In this document: positions 1 through 8,799 of the stretch, piece by piece | How the letters are laid out: each line of letters opens with the position of its first letter | Numbering within the stretch: position 1 is the first letter of the stretch | Assembly (NCBI RefSeq): GCF_021044885.1 | Contig: NZ_JAJNOD010000001.1 | Span: 1,943,345-2,007,344 of the forward strand | Source: Microbacterium nymphoidis | Lineage (GTDB): Bacteria > Actinomycetota > Actinomycetes > Actinomycetales > Microbacteriaceae | Reading direction: 5' to 3' | DNA: 64,000 bases | Position numbers and translations under genes: made by a program | The notes under the pieces: model-generated | What the model saw: only the letters and a program-made list of their open reading frames with translations | What the model was told of the DNA's origin: nothing | Database searches by the model: none

Positions 1-2
1 GC

Positions 3-2801
3 GCGCTGTCAGGACTGCTTGACGATCTCGCTGCTCTCATCGACGAGTGCACCGCTCACGACCGCACGCAGTCGATGCAGGTCTATGTGTGGGACACCGT
101 CACGTTCGAACACATGACGCGAGTCATCGGACGCCACCTCGCCCGCATCCTCGCCAGCGGTCGCCTGCAGCGGCTGGTATGGCTGTTCCCTCCGGAGGAG
201 GTACTGGACAGCCCTGCCCTGACAGAAGCACCCGCCGTCAGTATCGTCCGAAATGCGGCGAAGGCTACGCTTGCCGTAAACCTCGCCCATACATACACCT
301 TGCTTGGCGTAGCTCGCGCGCTGCAGGACCCGAACAGTCCGTATCCGTACAACGTGCCGATGTTCTGGGAGGATCCGTTCACCGACCAGATCCCTCCTGA
401 GCGTGCCCATCAACTCTGGAACCCCCGGCGTGTGCCCTCCGCACCGACCCCCGCGGAGCTTTCTGGTCGGTTGCTGCAGACCGTCAAGACGAAGCTACGC
501 GCGCTGAGTGACGTGACCGATGCACTGACCACCGCGTTCGGTGACCGCATCTCCCGGAGGGCACCACTGCTGCGCCAGCTATCGGCACCGGCACTGCAGA
601 ACGCGACGAGTCCTCTCGGGGTTCTGCTCGTTGCTTACTCAAAACTCGATCGTGCGGTCACAAAACTGGACCAGGCACAGGTGCGAGCACTGCCCACCGA
701 TGAGAAGGAAGCAAAGTTCGAGACTGCGGTCATGACCGCGTTGCAAGGCCCCGACCGTGATGCGGAGTTGACACGTCTGGGCCTCCCTCCGCTGCCCAAT
801 CGGATGGTGTTTAGGCTTCGTCCGGGGAGTGTCGATGTAAGGGTCAAGCCCGGGGAATTCTTGTGGGCGGTCGTTCCAGAGATGCTTGCGATGGAACTGG
901 ACACCACGATCAACAGCTTCGTCCGCCGCGTCAACGATGCGCAGCTGTCTGCGTGGTGGGACGGGGTCGGTGACTTCCGCACTACTCTCGGCGACGTCCT
1001 TGGCGCGACCATCGTCAATATCGACAGGCACAACGCAACGCTCGTGACTGACCTCGATACCTGGGGTATTCGTCCGGAGATCCGACGTCGCTTGGGACAG
1101 GCTCGCGCCCTGGCTGGTCATGGACCGCTTACCCTCGAGGCCGTGAACAGGGACTTCTTCGTCAAGCGGCTCGAGGAGGCGACCAAAGCTATCGGCAACC
1201 CTCCTGCCTCAGGTCGAGATCCTCTTGTCGACTCGGCGCTGGGCCGAGCGGTACGCCCTCGCACGGGGCCAGCTCATCCCGCGGGAGACCTGCTCTGGAA
1301 CGCGGCGGCGTTGAATGCGACGATTGTGACCCGCGACACGCAGGGTCTGCGAGGCGTGATGCCCGACACGCTTGCGGGCCTGAATGCATCTCAGGACAGC
1401 GCGTGGGAAAGCGCACTTTCACGACGCGTGACGCTCATCTGGGGTCCGCCCGGAACGGGCAAGACGGCCACGGTCCGCTCTATTCTCCAAGGGTTCGCCG
1501 CTACTGGGCAGCCGCTGCGGGTGGCTATCGCTGCCTTCACATACACCGCTATCGACACGGTGCTGCAAGGGCTAATCCCTCTGATCCCGCCCACCGTACT
1601 GGTGAGGCGCCTGAGCTCAGGATCACGGGAGACCCCGGACTGGCTCCCGCCCGCCATGGACGTCAGGAGAAGCACGCCCGAGTTCGATGGCCTCATCGAC
1701 GAGCTCGGCTCCGGCCAGCCGATGTTTGTGTTCGGGACTGCTGCTCAGTTACACTCCGCTATCCTCGCCCGGGGCGCTCGTGGGGTGCGGGAGACCTTTG
1801 ACGTCATCATCATCGATGAGGCCGGGCAGCTCGATGTCGCTCACGCGACCCTTCTCCTTTCCGGTGCCAGCGCCGGCGCTCAGCTCATCGTCGCGGGCGA
1901 CCACCTGCAGCTGGCACCTATTCACGCGGCTGAACCTCCTCTGGGCCTGGAGAACAAAGTCGGTTCGATCTACAACTACCTCCTCCACGACCAAGGCGTT
2001 CACCAGGAGCAGCTCTTGGTCAACTACCGGTCGAACACCACGCTGGTGGAGCTAGGAAAACTCGCCGGCTACCCGGACGCGCTACGCGCGGAGCGCCCAG
2101 ACCTACGCATCCAGTATCGAGACGATATCTCCCTCGAAGACGTTCGCATCGAGCTTGGTCTCAGCGAGAACCTCGTGGCCGTCGCGGATCCAGACCGTGT
2201 GGCTGTGGCCGTCACCTACCTCGAAGGTGTTTCTGGGCAGTGGAACGACTTTGAAGCCGTGACCATCGCGAGCCTCGTCCGTTGGTACCACAGCACACTC
2301 GTCTGCGGCCTGAATGCCGCGGACACAACCCCCATGACCGACGAGTACTTCTGGACTGAAGCCCTCGGAGTGGTGAGCCTTCACCGCGCTCAGCGTTCCC
2401 GCATCATCGAACTGCTGAGATCGGCGTTCGTGGCCCCCACCTCGGACCCGCGGCTCCCCGGGTGGATCGAAGGCGCCGTCGACACCGTCGAACGTTTCCA
2501 AGGTCAAGAGCGAGACATCATCCTTGCCACTTACGCAGTGGGAGACCCCGACACGGTTGCCGAAGAGGAAGACTTCCTCCATAACCTCAACCGGTTCAAC
2601 GTCCTCGCGACCCGCGCCCGCGCGAAGCTCATCGTCATGGCGAGCCGGGAGATCATCCAGCACACCAGCAACGACTTGGAGACCATCCGCACCAGCGAAA
2701 TGCTGAAGGACTTCGTGGACGTATTCTGCTCGAACGAGCTCGTCGTAGAACTGCCTTCGCCGGACGGAGACGTAACGACAGAGCTGAGGTGGCGGACGTA
2801 G
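3..2801 (+). CDS. Upf1/Dna2-type SF1 helicase, 5'-truncated by window edge
   Basis: The reading frame is open from base 3, so the true start lies upstream of the window; the first internal ATG is at 75. Counting from that ATG, Walker A (GPPGTGKT) is near residue 456, the Walker B/DEAG box (IIIDEAGQLD) near 577, motif V (ERFQGQERDII) near 805 and the arginine-finger motif VI (NVLATRARAKL) near 842. These are the motifs of superfamily 1B helicases of the Upf1/Dna2 type, which unwind DNA or RNA 5' to 3'. The N-terminal half has a 'QVYVWD...' segment resembling the RecB-like nuclease (TM0106-type) part of nuclease-helicase fusions; this is inference. It faces the unknown operon at 2872-5070 tail to tail. 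Such helicases are common in defence and mobile islands, but no partner here proves that role. Confidence 0.85.
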   Translation, partial: ALSGLLDDLAALIDECTAHDRTQSMQVYVWDTVTFEHMTRVIGRHLARILASGRLQRLVWLFPPEEVLDSPALTEAPAVSIVRNAAKATLAVNLAHTYTLLGVARALQDPNSPYPYNVPMFWEDPFTDQIPPERAHQLWNPRRVPSAPTPAELSGRLLQTVKTKLRALSDVTDALTTAFGDRISRRAPLLRQLSAPALQNATSPLGVLLVAYSKLDRAVTKLDQAQVRALPTDEKEAKFETAVMTALQGPDRDAELTRLGLPPLPNRMVFRLRPGSVDVRVKPGEFLWAVVPEMLAMELDTTINSFVRRVNDAQLSAWWDGVGDFRTTLGDVLGATIVNIDRHNATLVTDLDTWGIRPEIRRRLGQARALAGHGPLTLEAVNRDFFVKRLEEATKAIGNPPASGRDPLVDSALGRAVRPRTGPAHPAGDLLWNAAALNATIVTRDTQGLRGVMPDTLAGLNASQDSAWESALSRRVTLIWGPPGTGKTATVRSILQGFAATGQPLRVAIAAFTYTAIDTVLQGLIPLIPPTVLVRRLSSGSRETPDWLPPAMDVRRSTPEFDGLIDELGSGQPMFVFGTAAQLHSAILARGARGVRETFDVIIIDEAGQLDVAHATLLLSGASAGAQLIVAGDHLQLAPIHAAEPPLGLENKVGSIYNYLLHDQGVHQEQLLVNYRSNTTLVELGKLAGYPDALRAERPDLRIQYRDDISLEDVRIELGLSENLVAVADPDRVAVAVTYLEGVSGQWNDFEAVTIASLVRWYHSTLVCGLNAADTTPMTDEYFWTEALGVVSLHRAQRSRIIELLRSAFVAPTSDPRLPGWIEGAVDTVERFQGQERDIILATYAVGDPDTVAEEEDFLHNLNRFNVLATRARAKLIVMASREIIQHTSNDLETIRTSEMLKDFVDVFCSNELVVELPSPDGDVTTELRWRT

Positions 2802-2871
2802 TCGTCCTCGATGAGTCTCTGCCGCGCGAAAACATGCGATGGTGCGGCTCGGGCCGACCTCCACATTCATC

Positions 2872-3918
2872 TCAGTCGGAGTCGATGTCTCCGCCCGCGG
2901 CCACCCACGCGGGATACTGCGCATTCTGCTTGGCCCGTCGACGGAACTCTTTGACGAGCAGCACCTGCTTCTCGAGGATCAGTAGATCCCGTTCAGCGAT
3001 GCCCCAGTTCGTGTCGTTGATGTGGCCATCACGAACCAGGGGAAGATAGCGATACGCCATCCGTTCGGCCACTCGAAGCCTCTTGAACACGCCGGTGAGG
3101 AATGCTTCGTACCTTGACTCTCCGGCCAGAAGCTTTGCGCCGCCCGAGACGTTGATGCGAGCAGTCGTGTGCTCGATTCGACCGTTCGGTCCACGCTCGG
3201 TGAACACGACGTCTGCGGGCCCAAGCTCCGCTCCTGACCCGAGCGCACTTAGGAAGGAGGTCCGAACCAGGTCTACCTCACCGTTAAGCCTGTTCGTGAA
3301 AAGCCTTCGACCGTTCAGCTCATTGGTTCCCATGCTGGCGATCTTCGTGACCGTCACAGAGTGACCGATGTCTTTCTTTGTTTCCGCCGCGTTCGTCAGC
3401 CAGAGGTAGGCCTCACGGTCGAACGACAGGACGGAAGAGGAGGAGACGTTCGCTCCGCTATCGCGTCGCCGGAGTGCCGTAAGTAGCGCATCAACCGCGG
3501 ATCCGACCTTCTGGCCTGTCGAATCCTTAATGAGTCGCGGGTCATCCGTGGACCAGAGAAGTAGGTAACCGGCCGACGCCTTGCTAATGAGGACGTCGAC
3601 ACCATCCTTGAACCATGCCTCGGTCGGTCCAGACGTGAGGTTCTCGACGGGACGCTTCTCCCACCAGACCAAACGGGCAGCGACGCGTTCCGGAACTTGA
3701 TAGGCAGGATCAGCCGCCAACAGCTGCGGCTCTACATCTCCCCCATCATCGCTGATGACAGGGCGCTGGAGATCGTCCGTTATCCCTCGCCACCCGGGTG
3801 TGTGTGTCGTTCCAGCTGGGAACCACGCCACGAGCAGGTCGAGAATCTCGTTGAGCTGAAGGGTCGTGGTCAGCGTTTGCGGTGTCATGTGCACCTGCGT
3901 GTTGGCGAACGTAGGCAT
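2872..3918 (-). CDS. Unknown protein, third gene of accessory operon
   Basis: I do not recognise this family. The product is 348 residues, soluble, with no signal peptide or membrane segment. The ATG at 3918 was chosen over one seven codons upstream because GGAGGTG sits just before it and it lies 4 nt after the stop of the preceding gene, indicating translational coupling. The C-terminal third is charged and helical (RLRVAERMAYRYLPL, then a KQVLLVKEFRRRAKQ stretch). It is the last gene of a tight three-gene operon with a two-helix membrane protein and another unknown, all divergent from an XRE repressor gene. Complete and apparently intact. Confidence 0.75.
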   Translation of the reverse strand: MPTFANTQVHMTPQTLTTTLQLNEILDLLVAWFPAGTTHTPGWRGITDDLQRPVISDDGGDVEPQLLAADPAYQVPERVAARLVWWEKRPVENLTSGPTEAWFKDGVDVLISKASAGYLLLWSTDDPRLIKDSTGQKVGSAVDALLTALRRRDSGANVSSSSVLSFDREAYLWLTNAAETKKDIGHSVTVTKIASMGTNELNGRRLFTNRLNGEVDLVRTSFLSALGSGAELGPADVVFTERGPNGRIEHTTARINVSGGAKLLAGESRYEAFLTGVFKRLRVAERMAYRYLPLVRDGHINDTNWGIAERDLLILEKQVLLVKEFRRRAKQNAQYPAWVAAGGDIDSD

Positions 3919-3922
3919 CCGC

Positions 3923-4603
3923 TCACCTCCATGTTTCAACGAGCGACACGACTGTCGCGTCTACCTTAATGAGCTTGGCATAGACCCTCGCCAACTTGCC
4001 GCGGGGCTCCAACTCGTGACGCACCGTCCAGTGTGTCTGCGAGCTTGGAGTCACCGCGTTAAGCCGGAATGGCAGATGAGTCCAAGTGTGCCCAGGCAAG
4101 GGAACATCAGGCTTTAGGGTGAAGGCGATGGAAAAGTCGTTACCTATGATGATCTCGCCGGAGTTGACCCTTGTCTGTTCGCCCTCCGAAACCACAATGA
4201 TGTCGGAGTGAGGAACGCTCACTCTGAGACCACAACCTGACTTCACGGCCTGCTTCAAAGCGACCTTTCCGAGGCCACGTCCATACTTGTGCCGGACGGA
4301 TACCTCGAAAAGATCACCACCGTCGCCCGAGTTGGCCGTCAAGAACTTCGCGATCACCTTGTCAACGTCGACCTCGGGCTCGCCGATTATCCGCCAGACC
4401 ACTTCAAGCTCCGCTTTCCCTGCCGCGAACACGTAGAGCAGAAGAAGAACGAGGACGCCGAGGAACGCAGGCACAGCAAAACGCACCCATGGCCACACAT
4501 CCGGGAACGTCGCGTCCACCCAAGGAGCGAAGAAGAACGTCAGTGCACCCACTCCGGCGATCTTGAGCGCATCGAAAAATGCACCCTTATAGTCCTCCGG
4601 CAT
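3923..4603 (-). CDS. Membrane-anchored unknown protein, second gene of accessory operon
   Basis: 226 residues. Two hydrophobic helices lie near residues 12-30 (IAGVGALTFFFAPWV) and 40-62 (RFAVPAFLGVLVLLLLYVF), followed by a soluble domain of about 160 residues on the same side as the N-terminus. The cytosolic part is beta-rich. No enzyme motif is visible. Its ATG overlaps the stop of the upstream gene (TGATG) and its stop is 4 nt before the next start, so the three genes are co-translated. The topology would suit a membrane sensor or effector working with its soluble neighbours; function unknown. Confidence 0.75.
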   Translation of the reverse strand: MPEDYKGAFFDALKIAGVGALTFFFAPWVDATFPDVWPWVRFAVPAFLGVLVLLLLYVFAAGKAELEVVWRIIGEPEVDVDKVIAKFLTANSGDGGDLFEVSVRHKYGRGLGKVALKQAVKSGCGLRVSVPHSDIIVVSEGEQTRVNSGEIIIGNDFSIAFTLKPDVPLPGHTWTHLPFRLNAVTPSSQTHWTVRHELEPRGKLARVYAKLIKVDATVVSLVETWR

Positions 4604-5070
4604 CAGCTGATGCTGAGGAGCGTTCGCGCGGCAGAGACAAAGGCCGGGATCGGTTCGTCCTCGGTCACCTCGAACCCTCCGTATCGCTCAACGACGACCC
4701 GCGCCCCATCCGCTGACTCAAGCTCTACGGACATCACGACATATGGGCCACCTGGTCCATCGAGGAGGTCTTCGGCGGCATCAAGGTCGCCCGAGCGCAA
4801 GGCCTCCACTATTCTTTCGCTGGCTTGTTCCGCGATCTCATGGTCCATCGGCATGAGCGCTACGTCGCGAAGTTCAACCCGCATTGGGTCGAGGTGAACC
4901 GCTCGCGCCTGGATGGCGAGGTGCAGTAGAGCCGTGGAGCCCCACCTTGGGACGAAGTTCCCGTGCGCTTTGTCGTCGAAGGTGCGAGGAGCAAGGTGGG
5001 AATCGTTGCTCACGTACCAGAGCTTTGTACGCTCTGCGTCTCGCACTAGCTGCTTAGCCTGCCAAGCCAT
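4603..5070 (-). CDS. Unknown small protein, first gene of accessory operon
   Basis: 155 residues from the ATG at 5070. This start is preferred over a GTG at 5079 because an AGGAGGTG ribosome site lies at the right distance only for the ATG. The protein is acidic at the C-terminus, with no signal peptide or membrane segment, and I do not recognise a family. A short acidic stretch (GDLDAAEDLLDGPGG) divides two small halves. It heads a three-gene operon whose promoter region (5071-5158) is shared with the divergent XRE regulator, which suggests control by that regulator. Confidence 0.7.
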   Translation of the reverse strand: MAWQAKQLVRDAERTKLWYVSNDSHLAPRTFDDKAHGNFVPRWGSTALLHLAIQARAVHLDPMRVELRDVALMPMDHEIAEQASERIVEALRSGDLDAAEDLLDGPGGPYVVMSVELESADGARVVVERYGGFEVTEDEPIPAFVSAARTLLSIS

Positions 5071-5123
5071 CTCAGACACCTCCTCACTGGTGACGATACT
5101 CGATCTATCCCCTGCGGCGGGCT

Positions 5124-5150
5124 TACTATTATTATATCGCTACTATTATA
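5124..5150. promoter_or_regulatory. AT-rich divergent promoter with direct-repeat operator
   Basis: Two copies of TACTATTAT(t/a) start at 5124 and 5141, 17 bp apart, in an AT-rich island unlike the GC-rich surroundings. Read on the minus strand, the region contains TATAATA-type -10 boxes for the unknown operon starting at 5070. On the plus strand it lies directly in front of the XRE gene at 5159. Direct repeats spaced by about 1.6 helical turns in a divergent promoter are typical of XRE-repressor operators; autoregulation is inferred. Confidence 0.55.
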
Positions 5151-5158
5151 GAGGGAAG

Positions 5159-5443
5159 ATGCCACGTCCACCAGCCTCCGTCACGGATCCTCAGAGCGCT
5201 CAGAAGGCAGCCCGCCTCGGCGGCGTTCTTGGAACCGCCCGCCGTTCGGTCGGCCTCAGCCAGCAGCGCCTGGCGGAACAAGCCGGCGTCTCCATCGGAT
5301 CCATAGCGAAACTCGAAGCGGGGCGAAATCCCGAGCCCGGTTTCTTTTTGGTGGCGCGGGTAGTGTCGGCACTAAGCCACTCGTTGTCAGCGCCGAAGCG
5401 ATCTGCGCTCCAAGCGGACGTGCACGCATTCTTCCAACCGTGA
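5159..5443 (+). CDS. XRE-family HTH transcriptional regulator
   Basis: 94 residues. A helix-turn-helix of the Cro/C1 type spans about residues 24-60 (GLSQQRLAEQAGVSIGSIAKLE). The ATG at 5159 follows GAGGGA; longer upstream extensions in the same frame read through the promoter and the reverse gene and are not credible. The gene is divergent from the three-gene unknown operon and sits immediately next to a pair of direct repeats (5124-5150), so it is probably the repressor of itself and of that operon. No peptidase or toxin domain is fused. Confidence 0.85.
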   Translation: MPRPPASVTDPQSAQKAARLGGVLGTARRSVGLSQQRLAEQAGVSIGSIAKLEAGRNPEPGFFLVARVVSALSHSLSAPKRSALQADVHAFFQP

Positions 5444-5949
5444 AGTGGGCCTCCCGCAACATCGCACTAGCGCAACTCATGCTTCAGACGTGACTCGGTG
5501 AAGTCACAGCACAGGTTGAGATCGAATCGCGTATCGAGACGGACTCTGCCGAGCTCCCTCGCCGCATGTCCAGGCAGATGACGGCCCATGCGGGTGAATC
5601 TGCTGGCCCGCGCGAGCTCGTCACACGCATCGTAAAGACCGACTTTGGAAGGTCGACGCCCACGCGCGCTTGCAGCTCGTGGACCATGAGTCTCTCACCA
5701 ACGCGTCACTCCGCTAGCGCCTCGCCGTCTCCCCAGGAAGCAACCCCCAGGTGTCCCGGCTCATCGGCGACGCGTTGAACGAGGGACTGACTCATAAAGC
5801 TGATCGACGAAACCGTTGGCATAGGCGGCTCCAACCCACCGTGCGGGCTTGTACCCCGAGATGTTGCTCTAGGCGACCCTCTACGGCGCGGCGGTGGCAG
5901 CAGCTGCGGAGCCCATGGCGTCAGCACCAACCACGGGTAAGAACAACTC

Positions 5950-5981
5950 TGGCCCCGAGTTTCCCAAGAAACACGGGGCCA
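5950..5981. terminator. Two-tier hairpin downstream of tRNA-Leu
   Basis: TGGCCCCG pairs with CGGGGCCA (8 bp), then one mismatch, then GTTTC pairs with GAAAC around a CCAA loop. On the minus strand it lies 44 bases after the tRNA-Leu 3' end and could stop that transcript, although there is no T run. It could equally be part of a recombination site. Confidence 0.45.
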
Positions 5982-6012
5982 GTTTGCCAAATAGATGCGC
6001 TCAGTTTCCCAA
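5958..6012 (+). repeat. Three AGTTTsCCAA direct repeats next to tRNA-Leu
   Basis: AGTTTCCCAA at 5958, AGTTTGCCAA at 5981 and AGTTTCCCAA at 6003 are spaced 23 and 22 bp, about two helical turns. The array ends 12 bases before the tRNA-Leu 3' end (6025). Such phased repeats beside a tRNA 3' end are what arm-type integrase sites look like; no integrase gene is in the window, so this is inference. Confidence 0.45.
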
Positions 6013-6024
6013 ACACACCGTCTG

Positions 6025-6108
6025 TGCGCGAGGGGGGAGTTGAACCCCCACGCCCTTTCGGGCACTGGCACCTGAAGCCAGCGCGTCTGCCTATTCCGCC
6101 ACTCGCGC
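6025..6108 (-). tRNA. tRNA-Leu (anticodon CAG)
   Basis: The minus strand folds into a full cloverleaf. The acceptor stem is GCGCGAG/CTCGCGC, the D arm carries AATAGGCAGACGC, the anticodon loop is TTCAGGT, a long variable arm GCCCGAAAGGGC is typical of leucine tRNAs, and the T arm is GGGGGTTCAACTCCCC. CCA is not encoded. A tRNA-Leu next to fhaA is the usual end of this actinobacterial gene block. Confidence 0.95.
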
Positions 6109-6260
6109 GCATCCGGATAGCTCCGGAAGCACCTGATGAGATTAGCACGGTTTGGACGGTGCTCATGACCATCGTGACCCGAATTCCCAGCCGGTCCCAG
6201 CCTCACCGTCTAGCATGGCCCAGTACGGCACGCCTGCCGTCACCTGGCCGGAGGAGAGAC

Positions 6261-6995
6261 GTGGGACTACTGGACAGCTTCGAGAAGGGCTTGGAGCGCG
6301 CCGTCAACGGTGCGTTCGCGCGCACCTTCCGCAGCGGCATCCAGCCGGTCGAGATCGCCTCGGCGCTGCGGCGTGAGATGGACACGAACGCGGCCGTCGT
6401 GAGCCGGGATCGCATCCTCGCCCCCAACGCCTTCACGGTGCTGCTGTCGCCCGCCGACGAATCGAAGATGTCGAACTACGGCGGCACGCTCACCACCGAG
6501 CTGGAGCAGATCGTGCGCAAGCACGCGAAGCAGCAGGGGTACTCGTTCGCAGGCCCACTGTCGATCACGATCGTGGCCGACACGACCACCCCCACGGGTA
6601 CGGTCAGCGTGGAATCCGAGTCGGCGCAGGCCGCCTCCGTCTCCTGGCGTGCGGTCGTGGACATCGACGGCCAGCGTCATGCGCTCACCAAGGCGCGCAC
6701 GGTGATCGGGCGCGGGAGCGACGCGGACATCACCATCGCCGACCCCAACACGTCACGCAAGCACGTGGAGATCCTCTGGGACGGCACAAGAGGCATGGTG
6801 CGCGACCTCGGATCCACAAACGGCTCCAAGCTCAACGGCGTGAAATTCTCCTCCAGCGCGCTGGAGCCCGATTCGACCATCACGATCGGCAAGACCCGCA
6901 TCGTGTTCCGCGTCGTCGCGCAGCAGGCTCGTCCCGCGCGCTCTGCAGCGCGTGATGACGCCACGCGCATCTTCGACGCGAGGGAGCTCAGCTGA
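6261..6995 (+). CDS. fhaA: FHA domain protein FhaA (DUF3662-FHA)
   Basis: 244 residues from a GTG at 6261 preceded by GGAGGAGAG; the open frame continues upstream through the tRNA gene but that part is not coding. The N-terminal FhaA_N/DUF3662 domain (about residues 1-110, starting GLLDSFEKGLERAVNGAF) is followed by a linker and a C-terminal FHA domain (about 140-235) with GRGSDADI, SRKHVEI and STNGS, the phosphothreonine-binding signature. FhaA homologues bind phosphorylated partners of the PknA/PknB kinases and the lipid II flippase system, controlling septal and polar wall synthesis. First gene of the seven-gene operon ending with pknB; its stop overlaps the next start (ATGA-type). Confidence 0.93.
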   Translation: MGLLDSFEKGLERAVNGAFARTFRSGIQPVEIASALRREMDTNAAVVSRDRILAPNAFTVLLSPADESKMSNYGGTLTTELEQIVRKHAKQQGYSFAGPLSITIVADTTTPTGTVSVESESAQAASVSWRAVVDIDGQRHALTKARTVIGRGSDADITIADPNTSRKHVEILWDGTRGMVRDLGSTNGSKLNGVKFSSSALEPDSTITIGKTRIVFRVVAQQARPARSAARDDATRIFDARELS

Positions 6996-7558
6996 TGACC
7001 GACCTCACTCTCCTGCTGCTGCGCATCGGATTCCTGGTGCTGCTGTGGTTCTTCGTCTTCGGTGTGGTGTACTCGCTGCGCTCGGACCTCTTCGGCGTGA
7101 GGGCGCGCAAGCTCCCCGATGGCCCTGAAGGAGTCGACACTCCGCCGCGGCCGGCACAGGCCGTTGCGGCGCCCGTGGCTCCGTCCAACGATCGCACCGC
7201 CCCCGTCGAGCCGGTGCGCACGCCTCGGGCATCCGCCTCCGCCGCGACCGGGCCGGCCACCACATCGACCGTCTCGCGCATCGTCATCACCTCCGGACCG
7301 AAGGCCGGTCTGGAGATTCCGCTCGGAAACCAGCCGCTCACGATCGGGCGATCGCGTGAGTCCGGACTCGTGATCCGCGACGACTACACCTCCTCCCACC
7401 ACGCTCGCCTCGTCCTCTGGGGCGATCAGTGGATGATCCAAGACCTCGATTCGACCAACGGAACGTGGCACGACGGCGATCGCGTCGCCTCGCCCGTCCC
7501 GATCCGCGTCGGCGCACCCGTCAAGGTGGGCGCGACGACGTTCGAATTGAGGAAGTAA
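6995..7558 (+). CDS. fhaB: Membrane FHA protein FhaB/FipA-like
   Basis: 187 residues. One N-terminal transmembrane helix (about residues 4-28, LLLLRIGFLVLLWFFVFGVV), a proline/alanine-rich linker, then an FHA domain (about 90-185) with IGRSRESGLVI, SSHHARL and STNGTWHDG. It binds phosphothreonine on substrates of the membrane kinases; the mycobacterial homologue (Rv0019c) works in cell division and wall growth. The start overlaps the fhaA stop and the pstP start follows 5 bases after its own stop, so it is translationally embedded in the operon. Confidence 0.92.
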   Translation: MTDLTLLLLRIGFLVLLWFFVFGVVYSLRSDLFGVRARKLPDGPEGVDTPPRPAQAVAAPVAPSNDRTAPVEPVRTPRASASAATGPATTSTVSRIVITSGPKAGLEIPLGNQPLTIGRSRESGLVIRDDYTSSHHARLVLWGDQWMIQDLDSTNGTWHDGDRVASPVPIRVGAPVKVGATTFELRK

Positions 7559-7563
7559 GGGCG

Positions 7564-8799
7564 ATGGTCTTCCAGGGCTCCGCCGTCGCGATCTCCCACA
7601 CGGGGAAGGTCCGATCGAACAACCAGGACTCCGGCTACGCCGGATCCAATCTCTTCGTCGTGGCCGACGGCATGGGCGGTCACGCCGGTGGCGATGTGGC
7701 CTCGGCTCTCGCGATCAGCCGGCTGCAGGCGCTCGACACCGCCCACGCCAGCACCCGCGACGCCGAGAACGATCTGCGCGACGCCATCACCGAGGCCGCC
7801 GGCGACCTCATCGACATGACCCGGCGACGCCCGGAGCTCACCGGCATGGGCACCACGGTCGATGCGATCCTGATGGTCGACGACAACGCCGTCATCGCGC
7901 ACATCGGCGACTCGCGCATCTACCTCTACCGCGAGGGCGTGCTGACCCAGATCACCACGGACCACACCTTCGTGCAGCGGCTCGTGGACTCCGGCCGCAT
8001 CACCCCCGAGGAAGCGCGCTACCACCCGCGTCGTTCGGTGCTGATGCGCGTGCTCGGAGATCAGGACCCGCACCCCGAGATCGACACCTTCATCATGCAG
8101 ACGCAGGAGGGCGATCGGTGGCTGCTGTGCTCCGACGGTCTCTCGGGCGTCGTGGATGAGATCCACATGCAGAAGGTCCTGGACCACGGCTACGCGCCGG
8201 GTCGCACGGCGGACCTGCTGCTGAAGCAGGCCCTCGACGGCGGGGCCCCGGACAACGTCACCATCGTCATCGCCGACGTCGGCGGCCCGCATCCGGCGTT
8301 CGCGACGGCAGGCACCATCGTCGGGTCCGCGGCCAACCCGATCGGCATCGAGATCCCGGCAGCGCGCACCGCCCGCCCCGGATGGCTGCACACCGCTCGC
8401 CAGGCCGCAAACGAGCCCACGCACTTCGAACCCGCAGCCGAGTTCCTCGAAGAGCTCATCGAAGAGGACCGCCGCCGCGCCAAACGGCGCCGGATCGCCT
8501 GGTTCGCAGGGCTCGTGGTCGTGCTGATCGCCATCGCGGGTGCCCTGTTCGTGGCGTACGAGTGGACGCAGACCCGCTACTACGTGGGCGCTGATGACGA
8601 CTCCGTGGTCATCTACCAGGGCATCCAGCAAGGCATCGGCCCGATCGCGTTGTCCCATACGTACGAGGACAGCAACATCCTGCTCGCCGAGCTCACCGAG
8701 TTCCAGCGCGCCAACGTCGAGAAGACGATCAGCGCACGCTCGCTCGCCGACGCCCAGGCCATCGTGGAACGCCTGCGCAAAGATGCGGGGGTGAACTGA
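7564..8799 (+). CDS. pstP: PP2C-family serine/threonine phosphatase PstP
   Basis: 411 residues from the ATG at 7564. The N-terminal PP2C domain (residues 1-235) shows the metal-binding motifs ADGMGGHAGGD (near 34), the GDSRIYLYR strand, SDGLSG and DNVT. A linker leads to one transmembrane helix near residues 314-334 and a short extracellular tail of about 75 residues. It removes phosphate from targets of PknA and PknB, including the kinases themselves. It sits between fhaB and rodA; its stop overlaps the rodA start (TGATG). An alternative in-frame extension upstream runs inside fhaB and lacks a ribosome site. Confidence 0.94.
   Translation: MVFQGSAVAISHTGKVRSNNQDSGYAGSNLFVVADGMGGHAGGDVASALAISRLQALDTAHASTRDAENDLRDAITEAAGDLIDMTRRRPELTGMGTTVDAILMVDDNAVIAHIGDSRIYLYREGVLTQITTDHTFVQRLVDSGRITPEEARYHPRRSVLMRVLGDQDPHPEIDTFIMQTQEGDRWLLCSDGLSGVVDEIHMQKVLDHGYAPGRTADLLLKQALDGGAPDNVTIVIADVGGPHPAFATAGTIVGSAANPIGIEIPAARTARPGWLHTARQAANEPTHFEPAAEFLEELIEEDRRRAKRRRIAWFAGLVVVLIAIAGALFVAYEWTQTRYYVGADDDSVVIYQGIQQGIGPIALSHTYEDSNILLAELTEFQRANVEKTISARSLADAQAIVERLRKDAGVN

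Larger units (their letters stand above)
5444..6024. other. Gene-free stretch beside tRNA-Leu
   Basis: About 580 bases with no open frame I can support. Frames crossing it run into the tRNA or lack start sites with ribosome-binding sequences. Its right end carries a hairpin (5950-5981) and three short direct repeats (5958-6012) that abut the 3' end of tRNA-Leu. It may be the scar or boundary of the accessory segment at the left. Confidence 0.5.

Noticed and set aside
5706..6206. Minus-strand frame through tRNA-Leu with a possible integrase-like fragment
   Set aside because: It begins inside or beyond the tRNA and shows no integrase active-site residues.
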